The notes beneath the pieces were generated by a model. The model had not been told where the DNA came from. It saw only the letters and a program-made list of their open reading frames with translations, and ran no database searches. Of a stretch of DNA of 32,534 nucleotides, positions 14,720 through 22,345 are shown in pieces. The translations under genes were made by a program, and so were the position numbers. Source of the stretch: Calidithermus roseus (lineage in GTDB: Bacteria; Deinococcota; Deinococci; Deinococcales; Thermaceae); assembly GCF_003574095.1 (NCBI RefSeq), contig NZ_QWLA01000040.1, positions 1 through 32,534 on the forward strand, in the 5' to 3' direction. Numbering within the stretch: position 1 is the first letter of the stretch; each line of letters begins with the position of its first letter.

Positions 14720-14844
14720 TGGCAGCATGCGTATTTCAGAAGATTCGAGCCACACTTTTCGTCGGAAGCCGAGCCGGTGATTCAGTAACTCACCTTACGC
14801 GGCAAAGCTGAGAGACTGTCGTAAAAGTCCGCTATACTTGAAGG

Positions 14845-15270
14845 GTGGCTTCTACACGGAGATCTTACCCCAGCGACCTGTCGGACGCGGAGTGGGCCAT
14901 CCTGGAGCCGTTGATCCCCGCCCCCAAGCCCGGTGGCCGACCCGCAAAGGTGCCGAGGAGGGAGATCGTCAGCGCCATACTTTACGTCCTGGAAAACGGC
15001 ATCAAGTGGCGGGCCATGCCCCATGACTTACCCCACTGGTCTACGGTCTACCACTACTTCCGCAAGTGGCAGAAGGAGGGGGTCTGGGAGCGGGTGGCCC
15101 AGGCCCTGGTCCGGTGGGATCGGGAGCGAGAAGGAAGGCAGGCTTGCCCCAGCGCTCTTGTCATGGATAGTCAGTCCGTCAAGACCACGGAAAAAGGGGG
15201 CCCCGGGGACACGACGGGGCGAAGAAGGTCAAAGGGAGAAAGCGGCAGAACACGGGGGGCCGTCTCTTGA
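14845..15270 (+). pseudogene. IS5-family transposase, N-terminal half with frameshift
   Basis: Starting at GTG 14845, the protein reads YPSDLSDAEWAILEPLIPAP and later LYVLENGIKWRAMPHDLPHW and VMDSQSVKTTEKGGP, the first half of an IS5-family DDE transposase, with the first catalytic Asp in MDSQS. After GGP the expected GHDGAKKVKGRKRQ appears in the next frame, so a one-base shift occurred near 15205, and all similarity ends near 15248. The second half of the catalytic domain is missing. The element's left end is probably near 14810, where AGACTGTCGTAAAAGTCC precedes the gene. It cannot encode an active transposase. Confidence 0.85.
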
Positions 15271-15294
15271 ACGGAAGGGGTGTGGGGCGGCAGT

Positions 15295-15326
15295 CCCCGA
15301 CCAGACCGCAGTTCGGTTGGTCGGGG
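15295..15326. repeat. Near-perfect 13-bp hairpin in transposon debris
   Basis: CCCCGACCA (15295-15303) pairs with TGGTCGGGG (15318-15326). Inside, ACCG (15305-15308) pairs with CGGT (15314-15317), with one bulged G at 15304 and a 5-base loop. No T run follows. It lies between two transposase remnants and could be a transposon end or a terminator. Nothing else convincing is seen in 15271-15438 apart from one CRISPR-repeat-like palindrome near 15372. Confidence 0.6.
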
Positions 15327-15438
15327 AAGGATAGCCCCGCCAGGACAAAGTCCTGTATACTGTTTTTGTAGGTCGTCCCCGGAACGGGGATGCGCGTAAA
15401 GGGAGCCGCAGGCGAGTGTCCTACACACGTTTGAGCCT

Positions 15439-16594
15439 GTGAGGATGGTCGCGCGAAACTCCAACCAAAGTTGGTTGCGAGTAGTTCATAAGGTGAATCC
15501 CCAGCCCCTGGATTTGTACACCGATTACTTGTTGAGCAGCTTTGGAGCGGCGACGGCCACAGGATTGTCGCGGATGGTGGATGGAGCCATAAGCCACGAC
15601 CAGATCACCCGCATGCTGGGGGGAGATTGACAAGGCTCGGTGCAGTTGTGGCGCAAGGTCAAAGCCACGGTGCGAAAGATACAGCGTGAGGAAGGGGTGC
15701 TGATTCTGGATGATAGCATTTTGGAGAAACCCTACACGGACGAGAACGATATAGTGGCCTGGCAATAGCAAAGAGCGGATGGTCAAGGGGATCAACTTTG
15801 TGAGCCTGTTGTATCACAGCCAGGGGCTGACCTTGCCGGTAGGCTACGTGCTGGTGGAGAAGACGGAAGTCTATGTAGATCAGAAAAGTGGCCAGCGCAA
15901 ACGCCGCAGCCAGGTGAGCAAGAATGAACACGCCCGCTACCTGCTGCAAACCGCAGTGCATAACCAGATTCCCTTCCAGCACGTGCTCAACGACGTCTGG
16001 CTTGCCTCGGCGGCGAACATGCGATTTATCGTGCTGGACATGAAGAAGCACTTTGTGATGCCGCTCAAAAGCAATCGCAAGGTAGCGCCAGGTTATCGGC
16101 ACCGCCGGTATGCGCTGTGCGCACCCCCTATGAGCCAAGAACAACAGCAAAGGGGTCAATGGACAGGAGTGGAGGGTCTGGACTACCAAGACCCCACCCC
16201 CCGGCAGGTATATCTGGAAGGGGTTCCCTTCCCCCTGCTGCGGGTTCGGCAAGTCTTCACCCACGAAGATGGGAGCCAGGGGGTGTTGTATTTGTGTAGC
16301 AGCGATACCACCCTGGACTTTGAACGGATGATCGAGCTCTATCAAAAACGATGGGAGATCGAGCGCTTTCATCAATCCATCCGACAAAACGCTGCCCTGG
16401 CCAAGTCGCCTACCAAGACCCTGACCACCCAGGCCAACCATTTCTTTGCGGCTATGTGGGCCTTTGTCAAGCTGGAACTCCTCTCCCACCAGACCCAAAT
16501 CAACTACTTCGCCCTCAAGGCCAAGCTCTATCTGGTTGCCAGTCGGGCTGCTTTTCAGGAACTACAGCAGATCAAAGCTCAACTGACCGCGTAA
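15439..16594 (+). pseudogene. IS701/IS4-like DDE transposase, inactivated
   Basis: Three frames together make one transposase. The first has LYTDYLLSSFGAATATGLSR to MLGGD and then an in-frame TGA at 15628. The frame continues with LWRKVKATVRKIQREEGVLI and LDDSILEKPYTDENDIVAW, the first catalytic region. It breaks again near 15765, and the last ~270 codons read VKGINFVSLLYHSQGLTLPV through YQKRWEIERFHQSIRQNAAL, the Y-(2)-R-x-E region that holds the catalytic Glu. One nonsense change (TGA where a Trp codon would fit) and one indel inactivate it. Length and motif order match the IS701-like group. Ends of the element are not obvious. Confidence 0.85.
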
Positions 16595-16912
16595 GGTATA
16601 CCTTCGTTTGCTACCTCATAGCCCCACCCCAGCCATTCTGAGGAGGACATGACTGCGAACCAGATTGTGGGCTAGGATGAGGAGGTTTATCCGGGCTACG
16701 AGGCCCCCGAAGCTCTTGCTCTCTACTTGGCGAAGCCGGAAAGACCTGACCAGGACGCCAAAGCGCACCTCTATCCAGTTTCTCCCCATCCACTCCCTCC
16801 ACCTAGCGGAACCCCCGGTCCCCCAGGACCGGGCCCAAGCCCGAATCTTCCACCCGGCCCCGGGCCCAGATCTCCCCGGTGTTGCCCGGCAGGACGCCCC
16901 AGCGCACGGGGT
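16595..16912. other. Gap with no convincing gene
   Basis: This 318-base stretch has no complete gene. One frame has a short protein-like segment (GYEAPEALALYLAKPERPDQ, around 16694-16755) that runs into a Pro/Gly-rich frame joined to the next gene; it may be a relic. GGACCGGGCC-type short inverted repeats occur near 16830. Confidence 0.5.
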
Positions 16913-17440
16913 ATGAAAACCTATGCTGGGGTAGGAAGCAGGCGTGCGCCCGAGGATGTGCTAAAGCTGATGGGGAAGATTGCCCGGCGGCTGGCGGAGC
17001 GGGGCTGGGCGCTGCGAACGGGTGGGGCAGAAGGGGCTGACCGGGCGTTTGAGCGGGGGGCCCGTGCGGGCGGTGGAGCAGTTGAGGTGTTTCTGCCGTG
17101 GCCGGGATACAACGGCTACCGGGAAGGGGCGCTGAAAGCCCCGAGCCCGGAGGCGGTGCGGCTGGCGGCAGCATTGCATCCGGCCTGGGGGCGTCTGTCA
17201 CCGGCGGTACAGCGGTTGATGGCCCGGAACTCCCACCAGATCTTGGGGCTCGACCTGAACGACCCGGTGGCCTTCGTCCTCTGCTGGACACCGGACGGGG
17301 CCGAGTCGGAGCAAGAATGCGGGCCGGAAACTGGTGGCACGGGGCAGGCGATCCGGCTGGCCTCGAGGTGGGGCGTGCCCGTGGTCAACCTCAAAAGAGA
17401 GGACGCGTTGGAGAAGATAGCTCGGCTGGTCAAGGGTTGA
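16913..17440 (+). CDS. SLOG/DprA-like Rossmann protein of phage or plasmid type
   Basis: The 175-residue product starts MKTYAGVGSRRAPEDVLKLM and continues IARRLAERGWALRTGGAEGA and DRAFERGA. The GSRR and TGGAEGAD motifs are the nucleotide-binding pattern of the SLOG superfamily to which DprA, LOG and TIR-linked sensors belong. Phage and plasmid members of this size are common and of unknown role; ligand binding to nucleotides is likely. The upstream frame is open but Pro-rich, so the ATG at 16913 was chosen, although no ribosome binding site is visible. The recurrent backbone hairpin follows the stop by 4 bases. Confidence 0.75.
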   Translation: MKTYAGVGSRRAPEDVLKLMGKIARRLAERGWALRTGGAEGADRAFERGARAGGGAVEVFLPWPGYNGYREGALKAPSPEAVRLAAALHPAWGRLSPAVQRLMARNSHQILGLDLNDPVAFVLCWTPDGAESEQECGPETGGTGQAIRLASRWGVPVVNLKREDALEKIARLVKG

Positions 17441-17444
17441 ACCA

Positions 17445-17466
17445 GGGGGCGGCAGGAGCCGCCCCC
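17445..17466 (+). repeat. Backbone hairpin copy (GGGGGCGGC-AGGA-GCCGCCCCC)
   Basis: A 9-bp perfect stem lies 4 bases after the SLOG gene stop and 12 bases before the next ATG at 17478. It matches the copies at 27-32 kb almost base for base, which ties this segment to that backbone. Confidence 0.85.
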
Positions 17467-17477
17467 CTCCGGTGGGC

Positions 17478-17699
17478 ATGAAAACGCTAGCGATCACCAT
17501 CGGGGTCTTCAGGAATCAGGTCTATGCCTACCGGCTGCGGCAGGATGAGGAGGGGCGGGTGCGGCTGGAGTTCGGTCTCAAGGGGAGCGAGCGGGTGTGG
17601 GAGTGGCGGCCCTGGAAGGAGGGGAGCCTGGAAGAGATGCGCACGGTGTACCAGACCCTCCAGAGCTACGACCGGGGGCGGTGGCTGAAGGTGGAGTAG
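17478..17699 (+). CDS. Unknown 73-residue protein
   Basis: The small protein begins MKTLAITIGVFRNQVYAYRL and is followed by RQDEEGRVRLEFGLKGSERV and a Trp-rich stretch (WEWRPWKEG). It looks like a compact alpha/beta or beta-hairpin domain with no membrane segment. I recognise no family. A backbone hairpin ends 11 bases before its ATG, as for other small genes at 27-32 kb; the short GGTGGG before the start may serve as ribosome binding site. It precedes a toxin-antitoxin pair that has its own promoter. Confidence 0.6.
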   Translation: MKTLAITIGVFRNQVYAYRLRQDEEGRVRLEFGLKGSERVWEWRPWKEGSLEEMRTVYQTLQSYDRGRWLKVE

Positions 17700-17709
17700 T
17701 ATTACATGG

Positions 17710-17715
17710 TATGAT
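17710..17715 (+). promoter_or_regulatory. -10 box of the RHH antitoxin gene (leaderless type)
   Basis: TATGAT ends 6 bases before the ATG at 17722, and no Shine-Dalgarno sequence lies between. The surrounding ATTACATGGTATGAT has partial dyad symmetry and could be the autoregulatory operator of the ribbon-helix-helix antitoxin. Confidence 0.5.
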
Positions 17716-17721
17716 AAACCC

Positions 17722-17943
17722 ATGCGAACCACTATCTACCTGCCCAACGACCTCGCCCGTGTGGTGGAGGCTTACCTGAAGGAGCACCCCCAGACCAACC
17801 TCTCGGCCCTGGTGCAGGAAGCGCTGGAGGCCAGGTTGCGCCGCAACCCGGCGGCCCTTTTGGAGCTGGCTGGGGTCGTCGAGAAGGCCTCAGGGAGCGC
17901 CGGGGAAGGGGCTGAGGACCGCCTGTACCGCCAGGAGCGATGA
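17722..17943 (+). CDS. Ribbon-helix-helix antitoxin (VapB-like)
   Basis: This 73-residue protein begins MRTTIYLPNDLARVVEAYLK, a ribbon strand and first helix of the RHH/CopG fold, followed by TNLSALVQEALEARLRR, the second helix of the DNA-binding unit. The C-terminal part is acidic and probably binds the PIN toxin encoded downstream. Start and stop arrangements support coupling: the toxin ATG overlaps its stop by four bases (ATGA at 17940-17943). A -10 box 6 bases before the start suggests a leaderless transcript. It probably represses its own promoter together with the toxin. Confidence 0.85.
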   Translation: MRTTIYLPNDLARVVEAYLKEHPQTNLSALVQEALEARLRRNPAALLELAGVVEKASGSAGEGAEDRLYRQER

Positions 17944-18353
17944 CCCCGCAGAGGCTGGTTCTGGACGCGGGGCCGCTGATCGCGCTCTTCCACGCCGCCG
18001 ACCCCGACCACGAGGCGGCGGTGCGCGGGTTCCGCGCGCTGGCTGAGGGGAATAGCCGCCTGATCACCCCCCTGCCGGTAGTGTTCGAGGTGTACAAGTG
18101 GCTGCTCTTCGAGGGGGGTGCGGCGGTAGCCCGGCGGGCCCTGGAACGGATGGTGGAGGCGTTGGAGGTCGTTCCGCTCGGGCTGGAAGACCTCGAGGCC
18201 ATCCGGGTGCTGCTGGCCTCGAGGCCGGAGTGGAGGGGCACCCTGGAGGACGCGGGCGTGGTGCTCCTGGCCCTGCGGTCCAAAGCCCCGGTGTGGACGC
18301 TGAACTACCGCGACCTGGGGGTGTTCAGGGAGCTGCCGTTCTGGGCGGGCTGA
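17940..18353 (+). CDS. PIN-domain toxin (VapC-like)
   Basis: This 137-residue PIN ribonuclease has all four acidic positions: Asp9 in LVLDAGPLIALF, Glu50 in VVFEVYKWL, Asp104 in GTLEDAGVVLLAL and Asp125 in LNYRDLGVF. The HEAAVRGFRAL segment after the first strand is typical of VapC toxins. It is translationally coupled to the RHH antitoxin. Such pairs stabilise mobile elements and may defend against phage. A GGGGC/GCCCC hairpin 6 bases after the stop (18355-18369) could end transcription, although its T run is weak. The gene appears intact and is unrelated in sequence detail to the VapC at 4502. Confidence 0.9.
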   Translation: MTPQRLVLDAGPLIALFHAADPDHEAAVRGFRALAEGNSRLITPLPVVFEVYKWLLFEGGAAVARRALERMVEALEVVPLGLEDLEAIRVLLASRPEWRGTLEDAGVVLLALRSKAPVWTLNYRDLGVFRELPFWAG

Positions 18354-18449
18354 GGGGGCTTCTTGCCCCTCCGCCCCTCGCCCTGACAGGGAGATAAGAG
18401 CCGCACTGTATTACCTCTCTGTGGTATCCTGTTCCCAGGAGGTAAAACC

Positions 18450-19487
18450 ATGATCAGCACGGCGGTCTGGAGCAGCCGGGTCCAGGCGGCTCTGGGGCGT
18501 GAGCCTCGGAGCGTAGGGGAGGCCCTCGAGGGTCTCCGGCAGGTCCTCAGGAAGGACGAGGTGAGCAAGGAGGAGTTCTTCAGGGCGGCCCGCGAGGGGT
18601 GGCGCTTCGAGCGCTTCCCCAAGGGCGACCGGGTGGCCCTCATCGTCTGGGCGGCCCTGAAGGAGGCCCTGGAGAAGACCCGCAGCCGCCTCGTCCAGGA
18701 GACTGCCTCCACGATGGTCGTCCGCAAGGATGACCGCCTCAGGGAGGAGGTCAAAGGGGTCAAACCCGTCGGCCATTGGAAATCCCCGGAAGGTCGCGTC
18801 TATGACGTGTACCCCTGGGACATCCCGACCCGCGTCCGCAAGGGGGCGCGGATCAGGCACCCCCAGCACGGGCAGGGAACCGTCCTCGAGGTGGACGGCA
18901 ACGCCGTCACCGTGAGCTTCAAGGCGGGCAGGAAGAAGCTCGCCCTGAAGGCCGTGAAGGGGATGGTCCTGGATCGGTATGCGGGGGCGACCGACCCGCG
19001 GGTGGCCGAGGCCAGGCGGTTCCTCGAGCGCTTCCTCGCTTCCGGCGAGGAGGTCCGGGCAAGCTCTCGCCTCGAGCGGGAGGGTGAGCTCGCCGGCAAC
19101 CCGCACTTCTCCAAGGGCGTCGTCTCGCAAGAGACCCTGCGGCTGCTCGAGGGCGCGGGTTTCGCCCTGGGAGAGGCCGACGACCTTGAGGGGCTGCACG
19201 ACCTGGTGGAGGCCCTCCCCGCCAGGGAGGAGAAGGTGAGGGGAGCGCTGGAGGAACTCGGGCACCCACCCCCCGAGAGGTGGTCGGTGACGGAAGTCGC
19301 CTCCGCCCTCAAGGGACTGCCCACCCCGCCCCGGAAGAAGGCCCGGCTGTGGGAGCTGCTGAAGGAGGTGTCCGCCCTGCGGGCGCTGAAGGCGGAACTC
19401 CACCGGGCCGGGTATGCCCCCGTTCGGGCCGTCGCTTACCGCGACTCGAGCGGGGAGGCGGTGTACACCGCGCCGGTGTACGGCTAG
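18450..19487 (+). CDS. Unknown protein with UvrD-C-like Tudor domain
   Basis: ATG 18450 follows CAGGAGG with 8-base spacing. The 345-residue protein has a helical N-terminal domain. Around residues 129-170 follows a segment RKGARIRHPQHGQGTVLEVD then AVTVSFKAGRKKLALKAV, which matches the Tudor-like C-terminal domain of UvrD/PcrA/Rep helicases (R-V-x-H-x-x-x-G-x-G-x-V). That domain contacts RNA polymerase or DNA in helicases. The C-terminal half is highly charged and helical. No helicase motors are present, so it may be a stand-alone adaptor. The antisense strand also has a long open frame, but it lacks a ribosome binding site and protein-like composition. Confidence 0.75.
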   Translation: MISTAVWSSRVQAALGREPRSVGEALEGLRQVLRKDEVSKEEFFRAAREGWRFERFPKGDRVALIVWAALKEALEKTRSRLVQETASTMVVRKDDRLREEVKGVKPVGHWKSPEGRVYDVYPWDIPTRVRKGARIRHPQHGQGTVLEVDGNAVTVSFKAGRKKLALKAVKGMVLDRYAGATDPRVAEARRFLERFLASGEEVRASSRLEREGELAGNPHFSKGVVSQETLRLLEGAGFALGEADDLEGLHDLVEALPAREEKVRGALEELGHPPPERWSVTEVASALKGLPTPPRKKARLWELLKEVSALRALKAELHRAGYAPVRAVAYRDSSGEAVYTAPVYG

Positions 19488-19507
19488 GTAAGCGTCCATT
19501 TGCCCTT

Positions 19508-19543
19508 CCGAGGATGGTCCTTATCCTTGGAGGGTTCTTTTTT
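19508..19543 (+). terminator. Intrinsic terminator after the Tudor-domain gene
   Basis: CCGAGGAT (19508-19515) pairs with ATCCTTGG (19523-19530) with one G-T pair; AGGGTTCTTTTTT follows. It lies 20 bases after the stop. The rest of 19544-19793 (before the LuxR gene) shows no convincing gene; TTGCGT at 19755 and CAGAAT at 19779 could be a promoter for the regulator. Confidence 0.6.
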
Positions 19544-19793
19544 GGGGGCCAGAATCATCCGGCGAGTTGAAGCCATCAGTATGCCAACGGGCACGTCGTG
19601 CTCCGCTTTGGTGGGCAGAGATGTGGATGCCTGCTTCGTGGCTGAACTGGATCCGACATCCGCTGGCCAGGCGAGGGGAGGCGTGCATCCCTCAGGATTG
19701 AAAAACCACTCCGGGAAAGTGCAAAAGGCTACTTCCCAACATGGATCTCAACGGTTGCGTTGCTCGAGAACACTGTGCCAGAATGAGTGCAAT

Positions 19794-20315
19794 ATGGCCT
19801 GTTACAGCGGCGTCAGCACCATCCAGCGCCACGGTACGGCCCTGCTCGAGTCCGCACAGCTTCTCCACTCCGTCCACCTGGTGCTGGACGCGCCGTGGGG
19901 CTTCGCCCTGTGGGGTTTTGCGGAGTTGCCCCGGCCCGCACTCGTCGTCACGGAGTGCCCTTCTCCGCATTACCTGCGAGACCTCATTGCCCTCGCGCCG
20001 GAGGGCATTCTCGCCACGTCGGCGGGTCCTGAGGACGTGCTCGAGGGGTTGCGGGAGGTCGCTGAGGGTCGGAGTTTCCACAAAATTCCCGCACTAAGCC
20101 CGGACAGCTTGACCGCCCGCGAGCGGGAGGTAATGCGCCGGGTGGCGCTTGGTCTTTGTGACGCCGATATTGCCCTAGCTCTAGGTGTGTCTAGACGAAC
20201 CGTGTACAACTGGGTATCCTCCCTTCAGGAAAAACTTGGTCTCAAAAACCGCGTGCAGATCGCACTGTACTATCTCGGCATGCTTCCGCACTATCAGAAA
20301 TGGTGCAGCATGTGA
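19794..20315 (+). CDS. LuxR/NarL-type transcription regulator with degenerate receiver
   Basis: The C-terminal HTH is clear: LTAREREVMRRVALGLCDAD followed by IALALGVSRRTVYNWVSSLQ and EKLGLKNRVQIALYYLG, the four helices of the LuxR domain. The first ~95 residues resemble a response-regulator receiver in size and late strands (APEGILATSAGPEDVLEGLREV) but lack the phosphorylatable Asp and opening acidic pair, so activation is probably not by phosphorylation. ATG 19794 gives 173 residues; the frame is open further upstream but not protein-like. It lies directly upstream of the repeat-protein and radical SAM genes in the same direction and is the likely switch for that cluster. Confidence 0.85.
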   Translation: MACYSGVSTIQRHGTALLESAQLLHSVHLVLDAPWGFALWGFAELPRPALVVTECPSPHYLRDLIALAPEGILATSAGPEDVLEGLREVAEGRSFHKIPALSPDSLTAREREVMRRVALGLCDADIALALGVSRRTVYNWVSSLQEKLGLKNRVQIALYYLGMLPHYQKWCSM

Positions 20316-20346
20316 GTTTTTACTAGCTCGGATATGGATTTTTAAC

Positions 20347-20376
20347 TTGAGTTCCAATAAATGACCACTCCATAAT
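20347..20376 (+). promoter_or_regulatory. Promoter of the Asn-repeat / radical SAM cluster
   Basis: TTGAGT (20347-20352), an 18-base spacer and CATAAT (20371-20376) give a good sigma-70-type promoter. The start would lie near 20383, 26 bases before the ATG at 20409. The AT-rich flanks upstream are where the LuxR regulator might bind. Confidence 0.6.
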
Positions 20377-20408
20377 GGGACCACCTAGCGCACTTTGGGG
20401 GTGGTGGC

Positions 20409-20603
20409 ATGGGACAGCAACCTAGGGATGAGGCCTTTCCTTCTGCGGGAGGCAAGCGGCATTCCAGCACCCGAAGGAAGTTCCTAGAGTTCGTAGGCAC
20501 AGCCAGTGGTCTCCTGCTCACGTCCTGCGGCCACTTAAGCCAATCAACAAGACGGAAGAGCCACTCATCGTCGAGCTCACGGCCCAAGAGAAGCAGCTTC
20601 TGA
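20409..20603 (+). CDS. Tat/lipoprotein signal frame, probable 5' part of the Asn-repeat protein
   Basis: The first ATG after the promoter opens a 64-codon frame. Residues 20-41 read STRRKFLEFVGTASGLLLTS before a Cys: a twin-arginine motif (RRKFLEF), a short hydrophobic core and a lipobox-like LLTSC. After about codon 45 the frame becomes Ser/Arg-rich and ends at TGA. From the same point the frame that starts the repeat protein becomes protein-like (INKTEEPLIVELTAQEKQLL). I therefore think this is the N-terminus of that protein, separated by a one-base deletion or two-base insertion near 20536-20545. I see no slippery heptamer that would make it programmed. As it stands, a short truncated lipoprotein would be made. 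Confidence 0.55.
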   Translation: MGQQPRDEAFPSAGGKRHSSTRRKFLEFVGTASGLLLTSCGHLSQSTRRKSHSSSSSRPKRSSF

Positions 20604-20674
20604 GCTTTGTCAGCACCCTACCCAAGGACCACGCTCTGCAATCGCAGTTCGTCGAGAACCCAGTCGCAACTCTG

Positions 20675-21295
20675 GTGCAGCACAACATCGTCTCCCAGGA
20701 CAGCCGGCTCAACATCAGCAAGGCCAACCGACTGCTGTTTTATCTCGTTGGCAATACGGTGCTACGCGAGCGGCTTGGGGCCATCGTACAGCGCTACCCG
20801 GCCCTAAGCCAGATACGGAACGTCATGACCAACGACCGGCTTGACGTCCGCTTCTTGCGAGAGGTGGAAAAAGACCTGACTTCCCCTGATTCTCTGTGGA
20901 AACGGGTGATCGAGGATCAGGTCAACGTGTTAGTCTCAGACCCGAAGGTCAGGGAAATCCTCGAGCTGAAGATTGCAGACTCCCAGATAAGGGAGTATGC
21001 CTCTCGCCTGGCAGCCGCGATCAGCGGCAACCTAAGCAAAGCCGGGGTCAGGCCTACTGTGGTCTTCATCTTCGTCAACGTTAACGTGATAGCGAACGCC
21101 AACTGGAAGGTAAACGCTAACGTCAACTACAACGCCAACGCCAATCTCAACGCTAACGCCAACGCTAACGCCAACTACAATGCCAATACCAACACCAGTG
21201 GCGAGTCCATTGACAGCCGCAGTTCGATGGTTGCAGAGTGGATCCAGTTCGTCGACCTCTTCACCAGGCATGCTCAGGAGCAGCCAGGCCTGTGA
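20675..21295 (+). CDS. Asn-alternating repeat protein, candidate RiPP precursor
   Basis: From the only canonical start in frame (GTG 20675, no ribosome binding site) this is 206 residues. Protein-like sequence in this frame begins earlier, near 20537, without a start codon, so it was probably fused to the Tat-signal frame. The front part is helical and leader-like (for example QFVENPVATLVQHNIV across the GTG, reminiscent of F-x-x-DP-x-x-x-L leader helices). Residues ~134-173 are twenty X-Asn dipeptides with two exceptions (VI and WK). Then comes a ~33-residue tail. The repeat recalls the NINVNANVSVNMNQTT end of the polytheonamide core. The next gene is a radical SAM enzyme. Alternatives are a lipoprotein with an Asn-ladder solenoid or an adhesin-like surface protein. 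Confidence 0.7.
   Translation: MQHNIVSQDSRLNISKANRLLFYLVGNTVLRERLGAIVQRYPALSQIRNVMTNDRLDVRFLREVEKDLTSPDSLWKRVIEDQVNVLVSDPKVREILELKIADSQIREYASRLAAAISGNLSKAGVRPTVVFIFVNVNVIANANWKVNANVNYNANANLNANANANANYNANTNTSGESIDSRSSMVAEWIQFVDLFTRHAQEQPGL
21074..21193 (+). repeat. Coding tandem repeat, X-Asn dipeptides (20 units)
   Basis: Forty codons encode alternating Asn: 18 of 20 dipeptides end in Asn, with Ala, Val, Tyr, Leu or Thr in the other position and a single Trp-Lys and Val-Ile. At the DNA level it is a degenerate hexamer (AACGCYAACGCC). Codon choice varies between GCC/GCT and AAC/AAT, so the amino-acid pattern, rather than the DNA, seems to be conserved. Confidence 0.95.
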
Positions 21296-21318
21296 GGCTT
21301 CGGAATGAGGGAGCCGCT

Positions 21319-22344
21319 ATGAATACGGTTAGACCGTGGAAACCAGGCCCCTCCTGCCTAACCGTACTGCCCACCTTTAGGTGTACGGCGGCCTGCGCAA
21401 ATTGCTGTTTCGGCTCGCACCCTTGGGTACCGGGCCGGATACCCCAAGAAGACATCCTCAGGTACATCCGTCAGGCAGCCCGCTTCGAATCCCTCAGCTT
21501 AGTGACATTCTCTGGCGGGGAGTGCTTCCTTCTGGGCGACGACTTGGTAGAGGCGGTAACCCTCGCTACACGCTTCGGTCTAGCCACCCGTTGCGTCACC
21601 AACGGCTACTGGGCGTCGTCGGAGAAGGCTGCCCTGCACCGGCTGATCGAATTGCGTGACGCTGGATTAACCGAGCTGAATCTCAGCACAGGTGATCACC
21701 ACACCCGGTTCGTTCCTATCGAGAACATCCTCCATGGAGCAAGGGCAGCGGCCCAACTCGGTATAGGCGTTGCCATCATGGTGGAGCTGCAGGCCGAGCG
21801 CCGGGTGACCAAGCAGGTACTGCTCGAGCACCCCCTGGCCCAGGGACTGTTCGACGGGCACGATCTGGATGCGAACGTGACAATTGTAGAAAGCCCGTGG
21901 ATCGCGATGGAGGACGGCGAGGTTCCGTATGACACGAACTGTCTGATCAACGCTGATAACGTCCACCTGAGGTCAGGCTGTACCAGCATCCTTTCCACCA
22001 TCGTAGCTACGCCCCAAAAGGAGCTTTTCGCCTGTTGTGGCATCACGGCCGAGAAGATCCCTGAGGTCAAACTGGGGCTGCTCGATCAAGCCAACATGCA
22101 CGATATGTACGAGGCGGCCTCCAATGATTTCATAAAGATCTGGCTTGCAGTGGACGGGCCGGAGAAGATCGTGGCCTGGGCCGGTCAGAAGGATCCCTCT
22201 ATTGAGTGGGAAAACCGCTTCGCACACCAGTGCGACATCTGCCGCTTCATGTACCAAAGCCCGCAGATCAAGCGCGTCATCCGCGAGCACTATCAGGAGG
22301 TCGTGGGGGACGTCCTATTACGGTTTTCGCTCCTGAGGTCTTAG
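21319..22344 (+). CDS. Radical SAM enzyme, probable RiPP maturase
   Basis: This 341-residue protein carries the radical SAM cluster motif C22-TAA-C26-AN-C29 after PTFRCTAACANC, then the GGE motif in LVTFSGGECFLLGDD. These bind the [4Fe-4S] cluster and SAM to generate the 5'-deoxyadenosyl radical. C-terminal Cys groups (SGC, FACCG, HQCDICRFM) could bind auxiliary clusters, as in SPASM/twitch-type peptide maturases. ATG 21319 follows GAGGGAG at proper spacing. It begins 23 bases after the Asn-repeat gene and two bases separate it from the next gene, so the set is an operon. Peptide epimerisation, crosslinking or methylation are possible; the adjoining repeat protein is the obvious substrate. 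Confidence 0.88.
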   Translation: MNTVRPWKPGPSCLTVLPTFRCTAACANCCFGSHPWVPGRIPQEDILRYIRQAARFESLSLVTFSGGECFLLGDDLVEAVTLATRFGLATRCVTNGYWASSEKAALHRLIELRDAGLTELNLSTGDHHTRFVPIENILHGARAAAQLGIGVAIMVELQAERRVTKQVLLEHPLAQGLFDGHDLDANVTIVESPWIAMEDGEVPYDTNCLINADNVHLRSGCTSILSTIVATPQKELFACCGITAEKIPEVKLGLLDQANMHDMYEAASNDFIKIWLAVDGPEKIVAWAGQKDPSIEWENRFAHQCDICRFMYQSPQIKRVIREHYQEVVGDVLLRFSLLRS

Positions 22345-22345
22345 C

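Noticed and set aside
15372-15396. A GTCGTCCCCGGAACGGGGATG palindrome resembling a type I-E CRISPR repeat
   Set aside because: Only one copy is present; there is no second repeat or spacer and no cas gene, so it cannot be called an array.
18411-19499. Long minus-strand frame opposite the Tudor-domain gene
   Set aside because: It lacks a ribosome binding site, is Leu/Gly/Pro/His-biased like other antisense shadows of GC-rich genes, and shows no motif, while the plus-strand gene has a strong site and a recognisable domain.
20530-20560. Programmed -1 frameshifting joining the Tat signal to the repeat protein
   Set aside because: No X-XXY-YYZ slippery heptamer or following pseudoknot is visible at the point where coding character changes frame; an indel is simpler.
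20675-21295. Nif11 or nitrile-hydratase-type leader peptide
   Set aside because: Only a short helix pattern (F-x-x-NP-x-x-x-L) resembles such leaders; the full domain signature is not visible, so the precursor class is left open.
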